Assembly: GCF_016865255.1 (NCBI RefSeq)
Contig: NZ_CP033381.1
Span: 2,356,001-2,420,000 of the forward strand
Source of the DNA: Methylomonas sp. LW13
Lineage (GTDB): Bacteria > Pseudomonadota > Gammaproteobacteria > Methylococcales > Methylomonadaceae
Length of the DNA stretch: 64,000 nt
Direction: 5' to 3'
Positions 1 through 8,440 of this stretch are shown piece by piece (the first letter of the stretch is position 1; each line of letters starts with the position of its first letter). The notes beneath the pieces are model-generated. The model was not told where the DNA came from. It was given only the letters and a program-made list of their open reading frames with translations, and ran no database searches. Both the position numbers and the translations under genes were made by a program.

Positions 1-2
1 AC

Positions 3-1052
3 TGGCATGTCACCGATGATGCGACCTTGACCTTAGGCTTGCGCAATACCTTTGAACGTCGGGAAAACACCGGTTATAGCCGGAATTTGGGCGGTGTGGA
101 TTTAGATGCTTTGGGTGCCTCCGTGGGTGCCAATGCCGCGCAGATTGCTGCGGCCAAGGCTATTCGCAGTAACCGTCTGGGTCCGGAATGGGATGCTCCG
201 CGGCAAGGTTTCGATCAGAATTCGCAAAACTGGTTGATTAACCCCAGTTACAAAGTGAATAAAGATTTGATGGTCTACGGTTCGGTGGCCGGCGGTCAAA
301 AATCCGGGGCTGCGCAGTTCAACTTTAACACTGGGGCTACGGAAAACGTCAAACCGGAAGATGTGATGGACTACGAATTTGGTTTCAAGAGCACTTTGCT
401 GGATCGCAAGCTGGTATTCAACGTCAACTTGTATCAAACCGACATTCAAAGTTATCAATCGCAGTTGGTGGCGCCCGATCCATTACGGGCCGGTCAATTC
501 TTGACGCAACTGGGCAATATAGGCGGTATTCAATTACGCGGTATCGAGTTGGAAACCAATTGGGATATTACCCAAGGGTTGAATGTGTTCCTGAACGGTT
601 CGTATAACAAAGCCATTTACACCGACTTTGCCAACGCGCCGTGCCCACCGGAAGCGAATAACAGCGGATATTGCGATCAAACCGGCAAAACCATCCCGAA
701 CGCACCGGCGTTTACTGCCAACTACGGGATAGATTACCGGGCGCCTTTAACCTTTGGTTACGGTAACGACTACGGTTTGCAGTGGCATGCGTATTTGATC
801 GACAGCTTTAAATCCGCAGCCAACTACAACGCCAGTTTGTCGCGCTATGGCAAGCAGGACGCCTATCACGTCACCGATGGCGGGATTGGATTGGGTACTA
901 AAAATGGCAAGTACAACCTGGACTTGGTCGGTAGAAACATCTTTGACACCATCTACTTTACCAATGCCAGTAACTTTTCCGGTACCGGCGCGGCGAGTGC
1001 TTCATTCGGCGATGCGCGTTACTACGGTGTGCACTTTAGAGCCAAATTCTAA
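3..1052 (+). CDS. TonB-dependent receptor, C-terminal part (5' end outside window)
   Basis: The reading frame is open from the first bases of the window, so the true start lies upstream. The visible 349 residues are a run of alternating amphipathic strands typical of the outer membrane beta-barrel of TonB-dependent receptors, with the usual terminal aromatic residue (ending RAKF) needed for barrel insertion. The plug domain and TonB box are not visible, so the substrate cannot be read; siderophore, other metal complex or vitamin are possible. The next gene, an SMP-30 protein, follows after 74 bases and may be co-transcribed. Family call is firm, substrate unknown. Confidence 0.88.
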   Translation, partial: WHVTDDATLTLGLRNTFERRENTGYSRNLGGVDLDALGASVGANAAQIAAAKAIRSNRLGPEWDAPRQGFDQNSQNWLINPSYKVNKDLMVYGSVAGGQKSGAAQFNFNTGATENVKPEDVMDYEFGFKSTLLDRKLVFNVNLYQTDIQSYQSQLVAPDPLRAGQFLTQLGNIGGIQLRGIELETNWDITQGLNVFLNGSYNKAIYTDFANAPCPPEANNSGYCDQTGKTIPNAPAFTANYGIDYRAPLTFGYGNDYGLQWHAYLIDSFKSAANYNASLSRYGKQDAYHVTDGGIGLGTKNGKYNLDLVGRNIFDTIYFTNASNFSGTGAASASFGDARYYGVHFRAKF

Positions 1053-1063
1053 TTTGTATACTC

Positions 1064-1089
1064 GCCGGGCGGCCAGAATGCCGTCCGGC
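1064..1089 (+). other. Intergenic hairpin between TonB receptor and SMP-30 genes
   Basis: A 10-bp stem with one G-T wobble (1064-1073 with 1080-1089) and a 6-base loop follows the receptor stop codon. No T tract follows, so it is probably a processing or mRNA-stabilising hairpin rather than a strong terminator. Confidence 0.45.
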
Positions 1090-1126
1090 AAACCGATTTA
1101 TCGAAACATTTGCAAAGGAAATACTT

Positions 1127-2086
1127 ATGTTATCTAAACACTTATATTTACTTGGTTTTGGCGCGTTGATTTACGGGGCGGCCGCTCATGCCGACGACCC
1201 GGTTACGCCGGCTATTCCCGGCGTCTCCGCCGGTGGCGTGGTAGCCGAGCTAATCAAGGATGGTTTTAACGGTACGGAAGGGCCGATAGCTTACAGCGAT
1301 GGCAGTTTATTGTTCACGGAAACCCAAGCCAACAAAATTATACGCATCGGCTTGGACGGTAAAGTATCGACATTTCTGGAAAGCTCCAATGGCGCTAACG
1401 GTTTGGCTTTGACGCCGGATGGCGACATCGTCGCGGTACAAACCGTAAAAACCAAAGTTGGCGTAGTTTATCCGGCCAACAAGAAAAATACCTTGGCCGA
1501 AAATTATCAAGGCACCGCATTTCAACGTCCCAACGATTTAGTGCGCGCCAGCAATGGCGGTATCTACTTTACCGATAGCGGCACCCGGCCTAGCAAGGAA
1601 AATCCCAATCCGCCACCGTCGCATCCCGGCGTGTTTTACATTTCGCCTGGCGGAGATCTTAAACAGCTGGCAACGGACATCGAGCGTCCCAACGGTATTC
1701 AATTGAGCAAAGACGAAAAGGTGTTGTACGTCGCCAATACCCAAGGCGAACATATTCTGGCTTACGACATTGCCGCGGACGGTTCGATCCAGAATCGCCG
1801 CAATTTTGCCAAACTGGACGGTTGGAAAAAAGGCGAGGACGGTACGTGGTCCAGCGGCGCCGATGGGCTTGCATTGGATAACGACGGCAGATTGTATGTC
1901 GCTTCCAATTCCGGCGTGGAAATCATCGGTGCCAAAGGTGAGTTATTGGGTGTGATTCCATTACCCAAAAAGCCGCAAAATCTGGCCTTTGCGGGTATCG
2001 ATAAGAAAACCCTTTATGTCGTCGGTCGCGGCGCGGCCTACAAAATTCCGTTACTGACTACTGGTATTAGCAGCCGGCCGAAATAG
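1127..2086 (+). CDS. SMP-30/gluconolactonase-type beta-propeller protein, exported
   Basis: 319 residues. A signal peptide (about residues 1-22, ending in an AHA-type site) points to the periplasm. The rest matches the six-bladed SMP-30/gluconolactonase/LRE fold: the EGP glutamate near residue 50, the PND asparagine in the middle, the NGI asparagine after it and the GADGLALD aspartate are the usual metal ligands. The family hydrolyses lactones or related esters using one divalent metal. AAGGAAA lies just before the ATG. Position behind a TonB receptor suggests processing of an imported ligand, but this is inference. A terminator-like hairpin lies about 115 bases downstream. Confidence 0.85.
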   Translation: MLSKHLYLLGFGALIYGAAAHADDPVTPAIPGVSAGGVVAELIKDGFNGTEGPIAYSDGSLLFTETQANKIIRIGLDGKVSTFLESSNGANGLALTPDGDIVAVQTVKTKVGVVYPANKKNTLAENYQGTAFQRPNDLVRASNGGIYFTDSGTRPSKENPNPPPSHPGVFYISPGGDLKQLATDIERPNGIQLSKDEKVLYVANTQGEHILAYDIAADGSIQNRRNFAKLDGWKKGEDGTWSSGADGLALDNDGRLYVASNSGVEIIGAKGELLGVIPLPKKPQNLAFAGIDKKTLYVVGRGAAYKIPLLTTGISSRPK

Positions 2087-2200
2087 CGCTGTTTGGGTGA
2101 AGTACGCAATCGCTTCAACCGGGTTCTTAACATAGCGTCGCCATAGCCAATTTAAGGTCCCACCGCAACCATTCATCAAGCTCTCGTGGTGATAACCTCT

Positions 2201-2235
2201 AACGGGCAAGGATTGATCCTTAGCCCGTTTTTTTT
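2201..2235 (+). terminator. Rho-independent terminator
   Basis: A near-perfect inverted repeat (AACGGGC-AAGGAT paired with ATCCTT-A-GCCCGTT, very short loop) runs directly into eight T residues. It lies 115 bases after the SMP-30 stop codon and separates that unit from the rhodanese operon. The distance leaves room for a small 3'-UTR RNA. Confidence 0.85.
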
Positions 2236-2529
2236 GTCCGGCGTTTTTGCCGGGCTTCAAGTTTCGCAGATCGGGAGGGTACAAAGTTCCTGCCTGGCCT
2301 ATCCGCACACTACTTTTCTAAATACCAAACAACGTTAAATGGTTGGCGCGGTGCTAGCCCAGCAACAGCCCGTGTTGCGACCCTGCTGAATTTCCATCAG
2401 TTGCTTGGGCTGTGCTTGAATGTTCAGGGATTTATCAAGTGTTATCGAGAGTAGTTTGAAATAAATATCACGTGTTAAATCAATGATTAACAAGCTAGTG
2501 ATGGTTTTTTATGGCGGATATATTTCGAG
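2236..2529. other. Non-coding gap before the redox cluster
   Basis: About 300 bases with no credible gene. It becomes AT-rich towards the sigma-54-type promoter at 2530. An enhancer-binding-protein site would be expected here, but I could not pick out a convincing palindrome. Confidence 0.5.
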
Positions 2530-2545
2530 TGGCATGCTAGTTGCC
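2530..2545 (+). promoter_or_regulatory. Candidate sigma-54 promoter (-24/-12) of the rhodanese-DUF1549-DUF1501 operon
   Basis: TGGCAT, five bases (GCTAG), then TTGCC. The invariant GG and GC are ten bases apart, as sigma-54 requires. A start site near 2556 would give a leader of about 65 bases before the ATG at 2620. It is the only promoter-like match seen between the terminator at 2201 and the gene. Sigma-54 would imply control by an activator ATPase not encoded in this window. Confidence 0.6.
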
Positions 2546-2619
2546 TTTTACCAAATGAGGAACCTTATTCAAGCGCGATAAACCGTGCAGTTAGCAACTA
2601 ATAACAGGAAGACATAGCA

Positions 2620-3126
2620 ATGAAAAACACGACCACAGCGGCTCTTTTGGCTCTGATCTTGGCGGCTCCGGTAGCGTTTGCCGCCGACGCGGACGCCGGT
2701 AAAAAAACCGAGGCGCCGGCCGCGCGGCCTTATACCTATAAAACCCCAAAATTGAATCGCGCCGAAATCGATGCCTTGCTCGCCAAGCCTGAGCAAGTGT
2801 TGTTTATCGATGTGCGCCGTCCGGATGAAATCAGCAAGATCGGTACGTTTCCGGTGTATTTGAACGTGCAAATCGATCAGCTGGATAAGGTTTTGCCGTT
2901 TATTCCCAAGGAACGCTCGATAGTCACCGTTTCCAATCACGCCGGCCGGGCCGGCAAATCCGCCGACTTGCTGGCCGAAAAGGGTTTCAAGGTGGTTGGT
3001 GCGATAGGTTCGCAGAACTATGAAGAAGAGGGCGGCAAGATTACCAAAATCGTCCCGCCTGCGCCTAAGCCCGAAGAGCATGCCAAAGATCAAGAGCACA
3101 GCAAAGGCCATAAGCATAAAGGTTAA
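2620..3126 (+). CDS. Periplasmic rhodanese-like protein lacking the catalytic cysteine
   Basis: 168 residues. Signal peptide about 1-21 (AFA cleavage site). Residues about 45-135 follow the rhodanese fold: FIDVRRPDEI for the CDC25-like strand and an active-loop region reading SNHAGRAGKSADLL. In active rhodaneses the loop starts with cysteine; here asparagine or serine stands there, and the whole protein contains no cysteine. It therefore cannot form a persulfide and is probably a binding or scaffold protein. The tail (about 145-168) is rich in His, Lys and Glu, with several HxK and KxH pairs, suggesting metal or haem contact. AGGAAG precedes the ATG. It is the first gene of a unit that continues with the DUF1549 gene 65 bases on. 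Confidence 0.8.
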   Translation: MKNTTTAALLALILAAPVAFAADADAGKKTEAPAARPYTYKTPKLNRAEIDALLAKPEQVLFIDVRRPDEISKIGTFPVYLNVQIDQLDKVLPFIPKERSIVTVSNHAGRAGKSADLLAEKGFKVVGAIGSQNYEEEGGKITKIVPPAPKPEEHAKDQEHSKGHKHKG

Positions 3127-3191
3127 TTTCCGAATGAGGTTGGGTTAAGCCCCGGCTTCGTTCCATCAAGCTGTCATTTTGGAGGAATTCA

Positions 3192-5528
3192 ATGAAAATA
3201 AAACTATATTGCGCGGTGGTCTGGGGGTTGGCGCTGGCGCTTTCCGATGCAGCCCAGGCAGCAGAGGAAAAGCCGGCTACCGAAGCCGCTGCTCCAGCCG
3301 GACAACCGAAGTCCAAGCTCTGGTCATATCAACCGGTCAATGCGCCTGCCGTGCCTGACGTGCAGCAGAAAGATTGGGTCAGAACCCCTATCGATGCTTT
3401 TGTGCTGGCACCTTTGGAAGCCAAAGGCATCAAGCCTTCACAGGATACCGACCGCGCGTCGTTCATCCGCCGGGCTACGCTGGATGTGTGGGGTGTCATT
3501 CCCACCCCGGAAGAAGTCGATGCGTTTGTTAATGATAAATCGCCTGATGCCTACGAAAAATTGGCGGACCGCTTGTTGGCTTCGCCGAAATACGGCGAGC
3601 GCCAAGGCCGTAAATGGCTGGATTTGGCACGTTACGCCGACAGTACCGGTTTTCAAAACGATAACGACCGCTTGAACATGTGGCGTTACCGCGATTACGT
3701 GATCAACTCATTTAATCAGGACAAACCGTACAGCAGATTTATTCAGGAGCAATTGGCCGGCGACGAATTGTGGCCGGGCGACGAACAAGCCCTGGTGGCC
3801 ACCGGCTTCATGGCGCAATTCCCGGACAACAGCAACTCCCGAGACTTGGTACAACGCAAATACCAAATCACCACGGACATTACCGATACCGTGGGCAAGG
3901 TGGTGCTGGGTCAAACCGTGGAGTGCGCGCGTTGCCATAACCATAAATTCGACAAGATCAGCCAGAAAGATTATTTCTCGCTACAGTCGTTCTTTGCCAA
4001 CATCGCGCCGGTAGACAACATCCCTGCGAAGAAAGGCGAGGTGGAAAAAGCCTACGAACAACAGTACGCCAAATGGGAAGAGGCGACTAAAGAGATTCGC
4101 GCCAAGAAAAAAGCCATTATCGATACGCACAGGGAAGAGGCACTTAAATATCACAAGGAACGTTATTTGACCGACTCGCGGGAAGCGATCTTTAAACCTA
4201 AAGAGCAATGGAACGCTCGCGACCGTTGGGTTAACCACCGTTTGGCCAATGTGACCGACGAAGGTAGCTTGGAATCTTATTTCCGGGAAAAAGGCGAAAG
4301 TACCGATGCTAAAACGCGCGATCCAAAAATCGCCGAGCAATGGGCTGAGTTGGAAAAACTGGATAAAGAACTTAAAAAATTCAACGATCTGAAACCGACC
4401 ACATCCTCCAACACCATTTCGGCGATGACCGAACTGGGTCATCCGGATGCGCCGCCTAGCTATGTATTTGCGGTGGGCGATCACGAAAAACCATTGGAAG
4501 AAGTGCAACCGGCGTTCCCGGAAGCGATTACCGATGAAAAACCGGACATCAAACCTTTACCGTTTTCATCCGGTCGCCGTTCGGCGCTGGCGAAATGGAT
4601 TACCAGTCCGACCAATCCATTGACCGCTCGGGTATTTACCAACCGGATTTGGGACCAGTATTTCGGTAAAGGTATCGTGACCACCGTCAGCGATTTCGGT
4701 AAAGCCGGTCAAAAACCGACGCATCCCGAGTTGCTGGATTACCTGGCCTCCAAATTCGTCAACGACGGCTGGAGCGTGAAAAAACTGCATCGTGAGATTC
4801 TGCTGTCCAGCGTTTATCGCCAATCGTCGGATTATCGCGAAGACGTGGCCAAAGCCGACGCCGAAAACCAATGGCTGGCAGTGTTTCCACGCCAACGTTT
4901 GGAAGCGGAGCAGGTCAGGGATTCCTTGTTAGCCGCAGCTGGCAAGTTGGAAGAGAAAGTGGGCGGACCTAGCGTGTACCCGCCGTTGCCCAAAGCGATC
5001 AACACCGCCAGCGGTAACTTCCAAGGCGATCCGGCCTGGAAAACCTCGAAGGATGTGCATGATCAGAACCGCCGCAGTTTGTACATCTTTACCCGGCGCA
5101 GTATCCCTTATCCGATCCTGGATTCCTTCAACATGGCGTCGCCGCAGGAAGCGCACAGCAAACGCGAGGTTACCACCACGCCGTTGCAAGCCCTGACCCT
5201 GTACAACAGCGAACTGATATTCGACTGGTCTAAATCCTTGGCTGGTCGGGTGATCAACGAGGCGGGTGAAGATGAGGAAGATCGGATCAGCAGACTGTAT
5301 CAAATCTTGTTTGCACGGCAACCGAAGGATGATGAAAAAGAGTCGCTGCAGGCCTTCTTGAATGAACAGGAAGCCATCATTCGCGCCAAGGCGGCGGATG
5401 GCAAGTTTGAAGTGAACGTACCGGCCGGCGTTAAGGACAAGCCGCTGGGTGACCCTGTGAGAGCCGCTGCATTCGTGGATTTGGTCCACGTGGTAGCTAA
5501 CTCCAACGAGTTCATCTACCGGTTTTAA
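3192..5528 (+). CDS. DUF1549/DUF1553 domain protein, periplasmic, with a CxxCH motif
   Basis: 778 residues with a signal peptide (about 1-24). After a low-complexity Ala/Pro linker comes DUF1549 (about 50-260), containing the family's ECARCHNHKF motif at C245, C248 and H249, which could bind c-type haem or a metal. DUF1553 fills the C-terminal half (about 455-760), including the GRRSALAKW and TTPLQALTLYN signatures. A charged coiled-coil-like stretch (about 285-410) joins them. Such proteins are abundant in Planctomycetes and Verrucomicrobia, often with a separate N-terminal cytochrome domain (PSCyt1) that is absent here. GGAGGAATT precedes the ATG. It pairs with the DUF1501 gene 104 bases downstream. 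The biochemical role of this pair is not known to me. Confidence 0.85.
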   Translation: MKIKLYCAVVWGLALALSDAAQAAEEKPATEAAAPAGQPKSKLWSYQPVNAPAVPDVQQKDWVRTPIDAFVLAPLEAKGIKPSQDTDRASFIRRATLDVWGVIPTPEEVDAFVNDKSPDAYEKLADRLLASPKYGERQGRKWLDLARYADSTGFQNDNDRLNMWRYRDYVINSFNQDKPYSRFIQEQLAGDELWPGDEQALVATGFMAQFPDNSNSRDLVQRKYQITTDITDTVGKVVLGQTVECARCHNHKFDKISQKDYFSLQSFFANIAPVDNIPAKKGEVEKAYEQQYAKWEEATKEIRAKKKAIIDTHREEALKYHKERYLTDSREAIFKPKEQWNARDRWVNHRLANVTDEGSLESYFREKGESTDAKTRDPKIAEQWAELEKLDKELKKFNDLKPTTSSNTISAMTELGHPDAPPSYVFAVGDHEKPLEEVQPAFPEAITDEKPDIKPLPFSSGRRSALAKWITSPTNPLTARVFTNRIWDQYFGKGIVTTVSDFGKAGQKPTHPELLDYLASKFVNDGWSVKKLHREILLSSVYRQSSDYREDVAKADAENQWLAVFPRQRLEAEQVRDSLLAAAGKLEEKVGGPSVYPPLPKAINTASGNFQGDPAWKTSKDVHDQNRRSLYIFTRRSIPYPILDSFNMASPQEAHSKREVTTTPLQALTLYNSELIFDWSKSLAGRVINEAGEDEEDRISRLYQILFARQPKDDEKESLQAFLNEQEAIIRAKAADGKFEVNVPAGVKDKPLGDPVRAAAFVDLVHVVANSNEFIYRF

Positions 5529-5632
5529 CGATACATACGACTCGGTTTAAGTGGGCGTCTGCCAAATCGGTTGGCGCCTTACCGGACCCGAAGCAGTTGC
5601 CGACACAAAATACTATTCAAGAGGTTTAGATA

Positions 5633-7096
5633 ATGAACAACAAATCACGTCGCGATTTTTTAATAAAAACCGGCTATGGCTTAGGCGGCTTGGCCGTCAG
5701 CGGCTTTCTGCCCGGTGGTGGCGTCATTGCCACTGCCCTGGCGGACGACCCAGCCCTGCAAGCCTTGGCCGGTGCCAATCCTTTAGCGCCGAAAGCGCCG
5801 CATTTTGCGCCTAAAGCCAAAACCGTCATCTGGCTGCACATGTCCGGTGCCCCCAGCACGCTGGACTTGTACGACTACAAACCGCAGTTGGTCAAACAAG
5901 CCGGTACCGGTATCCCTGCATCGTTTTTGCAAGGTATCAAAACCAGTACTCAAGGCGGTATCACCAAATTGATCGCCACCAAACGCGACTGGAAACAGCA
6001 CGGTCAAAGCGGCGCCTGGTTTTCCGATTGGCTACCCAATCTGGCGGAACACGCCGACGACTTGGCGTTTATTAAATCCAGTGTGACTGTTGGTGCGACC
6101 CACGATATTTCCATCATGAAGTTGAACACCGGCGGCTTGAACCCTGGCCGGCCAACACTGGGTGCCTGGGTGCAATATGCTCTTGGTTCCGCGAACCCGA
6201 ATCTGCCTGCTTACGTGGTGTTGTATAACGACAAACGCGAACCACGCGGCGGTGTGACCAACTGGGAATCCGGCTTTTTACCCGCGGTTTACCAAGGTAC
6301 GCCGTTCCGTCCGGGCAATTCGCCGATTCTGCATTTGAACAACCCGGAATATCTGGCTAACGCGGAAAAACGCCATGCTCTGGACTTGTTGAAACAGATT
6401 AATCAACAACATGCGGCCAACTATCCGACCGATAGCGAACTGCAAGCCCGCACCGAGTCTTATGAGTTGGCTTACCGCATGCAGGAAACCGCACCGGAAG
6501 CGGTTGACTTTAGTAAGGAATCCGATGCAACCAAAGCGCTGTACGGTCTGAACGATGAAATCACCCGCCCTTACGGCGAGTTGCTGCTGCGTGCCAGACG
6601 CTTGACCGAACGCGGCGTGCGCTTCGTGCAAGTCGTATCCGGCCCGACCGACATCAAAGGCGACAGCCGCGATTGGGACGCGCACCAAAACATCGAAGAC
6701 AACCACAGCAAACATTCGAAAATTATCGACAAACCGATTGCCGGCTTGTTGAAAGATTTGAAAGCCAAAGGTTTGTTGGATGAAACGCTGGTGGTGTGGA
6801 CCTCCGAGTTCGGCCGCACGCCATGGAGCGAATCCGGCGACGGTCGCGACCACAACCCTTGGGGCTATACCCAATGGATGGCGGGCGGCGGCGTCAAAGC
6901 CGGCTACACCCATGGTGGTACTGACGAACTGGGCGTACAAGCCATCAAAGGTACCGAAGTGGATACCTATGACTTGCATGCGACGGTGCTGAACCAGTTG
7001 GGTCTGGATCACTTGAAACTGATTTACAAGTATCAAGGCCGTTCGGAACGTCCAACCGTGGTGTACGGCAAAGTGATCAAGGAATTGATTGCCTAA
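5633..7096 (+). CDS. DUF1501 family protein, Tat-exported
   Basis: 487 residues. The N-terminus has a twin-arginine signal (SRRDFLIKTGYG, then a hydrophobic stretch to about residue 37), so the protein is exported folded and may carry a cofactor. The body matches DUF1501, a relative of sulfatases and alkaline phosphatases: WLHMSGAPSTLDLYDYKP near the start, the GVRFVQV strand, and WTSEFGRTPW followed by DGRDHNPWGYTQW near the end, which contribute the presumed metal site. DUF1501 proteins nearly always sit next to DUF1549/DUF1553 proteins, as here. An inverted-repeat hairpin follows 16 bases after the stop. The substrate is unknown. Confidence 0.87.
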   Translation: MNNKSRRDFLIKTGYGLGGLAVSGFLPGGGVIATALADDPALQALAGANPLAPKAPHFAPKAKTVIWLHMSGAPSTLDLYDYKPQLVKQAGTGIPASFLQGIKTSTQGGITKLIATKRDWKQHGQSGAWFSDWLPNLAEHADDLAFIKSSVTVGATHDISIMKLNTGGLNPGRPTLGAWVQYALGSANPNLPAYVVLYNDKREPRGGVTNWESGFLPAVYQGTPFRPGNSPILHLNNPEYLANAEKRHALDLLKQINQQHAANYPTDSELQARTESYELAYRMQETAPEAVDFSKESDATKALYGLNDEITRPYGELLLRARRLTERGVRFVQVVSGPTDIKGDSRDWDAHQNIEDNHSKHSKIIDKPIAGLLKDLKAKGLLDETLVVWTSEFGRTPWSESGDGRDHNPWGYTQWMAGGGVKAGYTHGGTDELGVQAIKGTEVDTYDLHATVLNQLGLDHLKLIYKYQGRSERPTVVYGKVIKELIA

Positions 7097-7112
7097 GGTC
7101 GGGCTTTAGAGT

Positions 7113-7143
7113 CTTACCCGAAGGCGTGGCGCTTTCGGGTAAG
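7113..7143 (+). terminator. Hairpin after the DUF1501 gene, possible terminator
   Basis: CTTACCCGAA pairs with TTTCGGGTAAG around a short GC-rich inner stem and loop. No T tract follows, so termination may be partial or the hairpin may protect the 3' end. Confidence 0.55.
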
Positions 7144-7450
7144 CGATTCGCCGAGCCGGCTATTAGCCTGGTGTAACGCGAATTTGAATCAATGTGGACA
7201 TCTCTGAAATTCCTTCTTTATCAAACAGGGCGTTAGGACGACGCTGTCAGGTGAGCGTTTATCCCGGCAAGGAGGCTGGGGCCAATGGACGGCAGACCGG
7301 ATATCTCCCGGTAATACGCGCAGCCGGGCCTTTGTGGGGGCCTTGGGTGACAGTGTTTCGTCTGAGTCCTGTTTGGAGAAGAGGGAATTTTAGAGATGTT
7401 CCGAGAACATTATTTAATGCGGCGGGTAATGCCGCGACAGGGTTAACGAT
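7144..7450 (+). other. 307-base leader or gap before the cytochrome gene
   Basis: No gene with convincing coding character was found. The stretch 7250-7360 holds several GC-rich segments able to pair (for example CCGG repeats and GGGCC with GGGGGCC), so a structured leader is possible, but it matches no riboswitch consensus I know. AGGG lies about 9 bases before the ATG at 7451. Confidence 0.4.
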
Positions 7451-7837
7451 ATGCGAAAGACGATTTATCTTTTCGGAATTGGCTTGGTTCTTAGCAGCAG
7501 CGCGGTGATTGCCGAAAGCGAATTCGATTTCGAAGAGTTAATGAATGACGTGGAAACCAAAATTCAGGAAGTGCAAAACAATATTGCCGCCAAGGACGCC
7601 AACACCGCGGTAACCCAAGCCAAGCAATTACAGGACGAATTCAAACTGGTCGAAGGATTTTTTGCCAAGCGTGGCAATGCCGACGATGCCACGCATAACG
7701 CCAAGGAATATCAGGACAAGGCGGCGAATATTCAGAATGCGCTGACGGCCGGCGATTTCGATACCGCTGCCGTTGCCGCCAACGACTTTTCCAAACAATG
7801 CCGCGGCGCCTGCCACGACAAATACAAACCCCTCTAA
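7451..7837 (+). CDS. Small periplasmic c-type cytochrome with an unusual CX3CH motif
   Basis: 128 residues. A signal peptide (about 1-21) is followed by an all-helical domain of about four helices and a C-terminal haem motif, the layout of cytochrome c' and c556 proteins. The motif reads C117-R-G-A-C121-H122-D-K-Y: three residues rather than two between the cysteines. The DNA reads cleanly through this site, so it is not an obvious frameshift. If matured, it would need a haem lyase tolerant of CX3CH; otherwise the site may bind metal. It starts a tight run of redox genes, with the next start 11 bases after the stop. Confidence 0.75.
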   Translation: MRKTIYLFGIGLVLSSSAVIAESEFDFEELMNDVETKIQEVQNNIAAKDANTAVTQAKQLQDEFKLVEGFFAKRGNADDATHNAKEYQDKAANIQNALTAGDFDTAAVAANDFSKQCRGACHDKYKPL

Positions 7838-7847
7838 TTGAAGCATT

Positions 7848-8438
7848 ATGAAAAACTTATTTTTGAAAAGCCTCCTGCCTGCCGTATTTGCTTTGCCGGT
7901 GTTGGCCGCGCTCCCGGAAGGCCATCCAGCTCCGGATTTTCAAGCGCAAGCTTCCTTGGCCGGCAAGGCTTTTAATTACACGCTGGAAGAGGCTTTGAAA
8001 AAAGGTCCGGTAGTGGTGTATTTCTATCCATCCGCTTATACCGGCGGCTGTAATGTGCAGGCGCATAGTTTTGCGGTCAATCACGAAAAATTCGCCGCCG
8101 CCGGCGCCAGTATCGTCGGTGTATCACTGGACAGCATCGAACGCCTGAACGACTTTTCCGCCGACCCCAATTACTGCGCCAGCAAGTTTCCGGTGGCATC
8201 GGATGCCGACGGCAAAATCTCCGGCAATTACGATATTGCCGTGAAAGCCGCCGCGCCGGGTAAAACCGATAGCCGGGGCGTGGAAATCAACCACGGCTTT
8301 GCCGAGCGCACGACCTTCGTGATCACGCCGAACGGCAAAATCGCCGCGACCTTGGGCGGCTTGAAGCCGGAAGAAAATGTCGCCAAAGCACTGGAAATCG
8401 TGGAAAAGCTCGCCGCTGAGCGACCGAAGGCGAACTAG
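7848..8438 (+). CDS. Periplasmic peroxiredoxin-like protein (AhpC/TSA, Bcp-type), copy 1
   Basis: 196 residues with a signal peptide (about 1-21, ALA site). The thioredoxin-fold core carries the peroxiredoxin signature PxxxT/SxxC as P-S-A-Y-T-G-G-C, giving peroxidatic C68; C110 in the DPNYCASKFP stretch is a candidate resolving cysteine. The family reduces hydrogen and organic peroxides. Here it would act in the periplasm, where electrons could come from a thioredoxin-like partner or the adjacent cytochromes, which is inference. It is closely similar to the gene at 9216, so the pair arose by duplication around the cytochrome gene between them. Start chosen because the signal peptide begins there; the ribosome site is weak. 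Confidence 0.85.
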   Translation: MKNLFLKSLLPAVFALPVLAALPEGHPAPDFQAQASLAGKAFNYTLEEALKKGPVVVYFYPSAYTGGCNVQAHSFAVNHEKFAAAGASIVGVSLDSIERLNDFSADPNYCASKFPVASDADGKISGNYDIAVKAAAPGKTDSRGVEINHGFAERTTFVITPNGKIAATLGGLKPEENVAKALEIVEKLAAERPKAN

Positions 8439-8440
8439 GC

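Noticed and set aside
2051..2308. Minus-strand open frame across the SMP-30 terminator
   Set aside because: It runs through a strong terminator hairpin and has no coding character.
7194..7508. 104-codon open frame before the small cytochrome
   Set aside because: No ribosome site, no family resemblance, and it overlaps the cytochrome gene in another frame.
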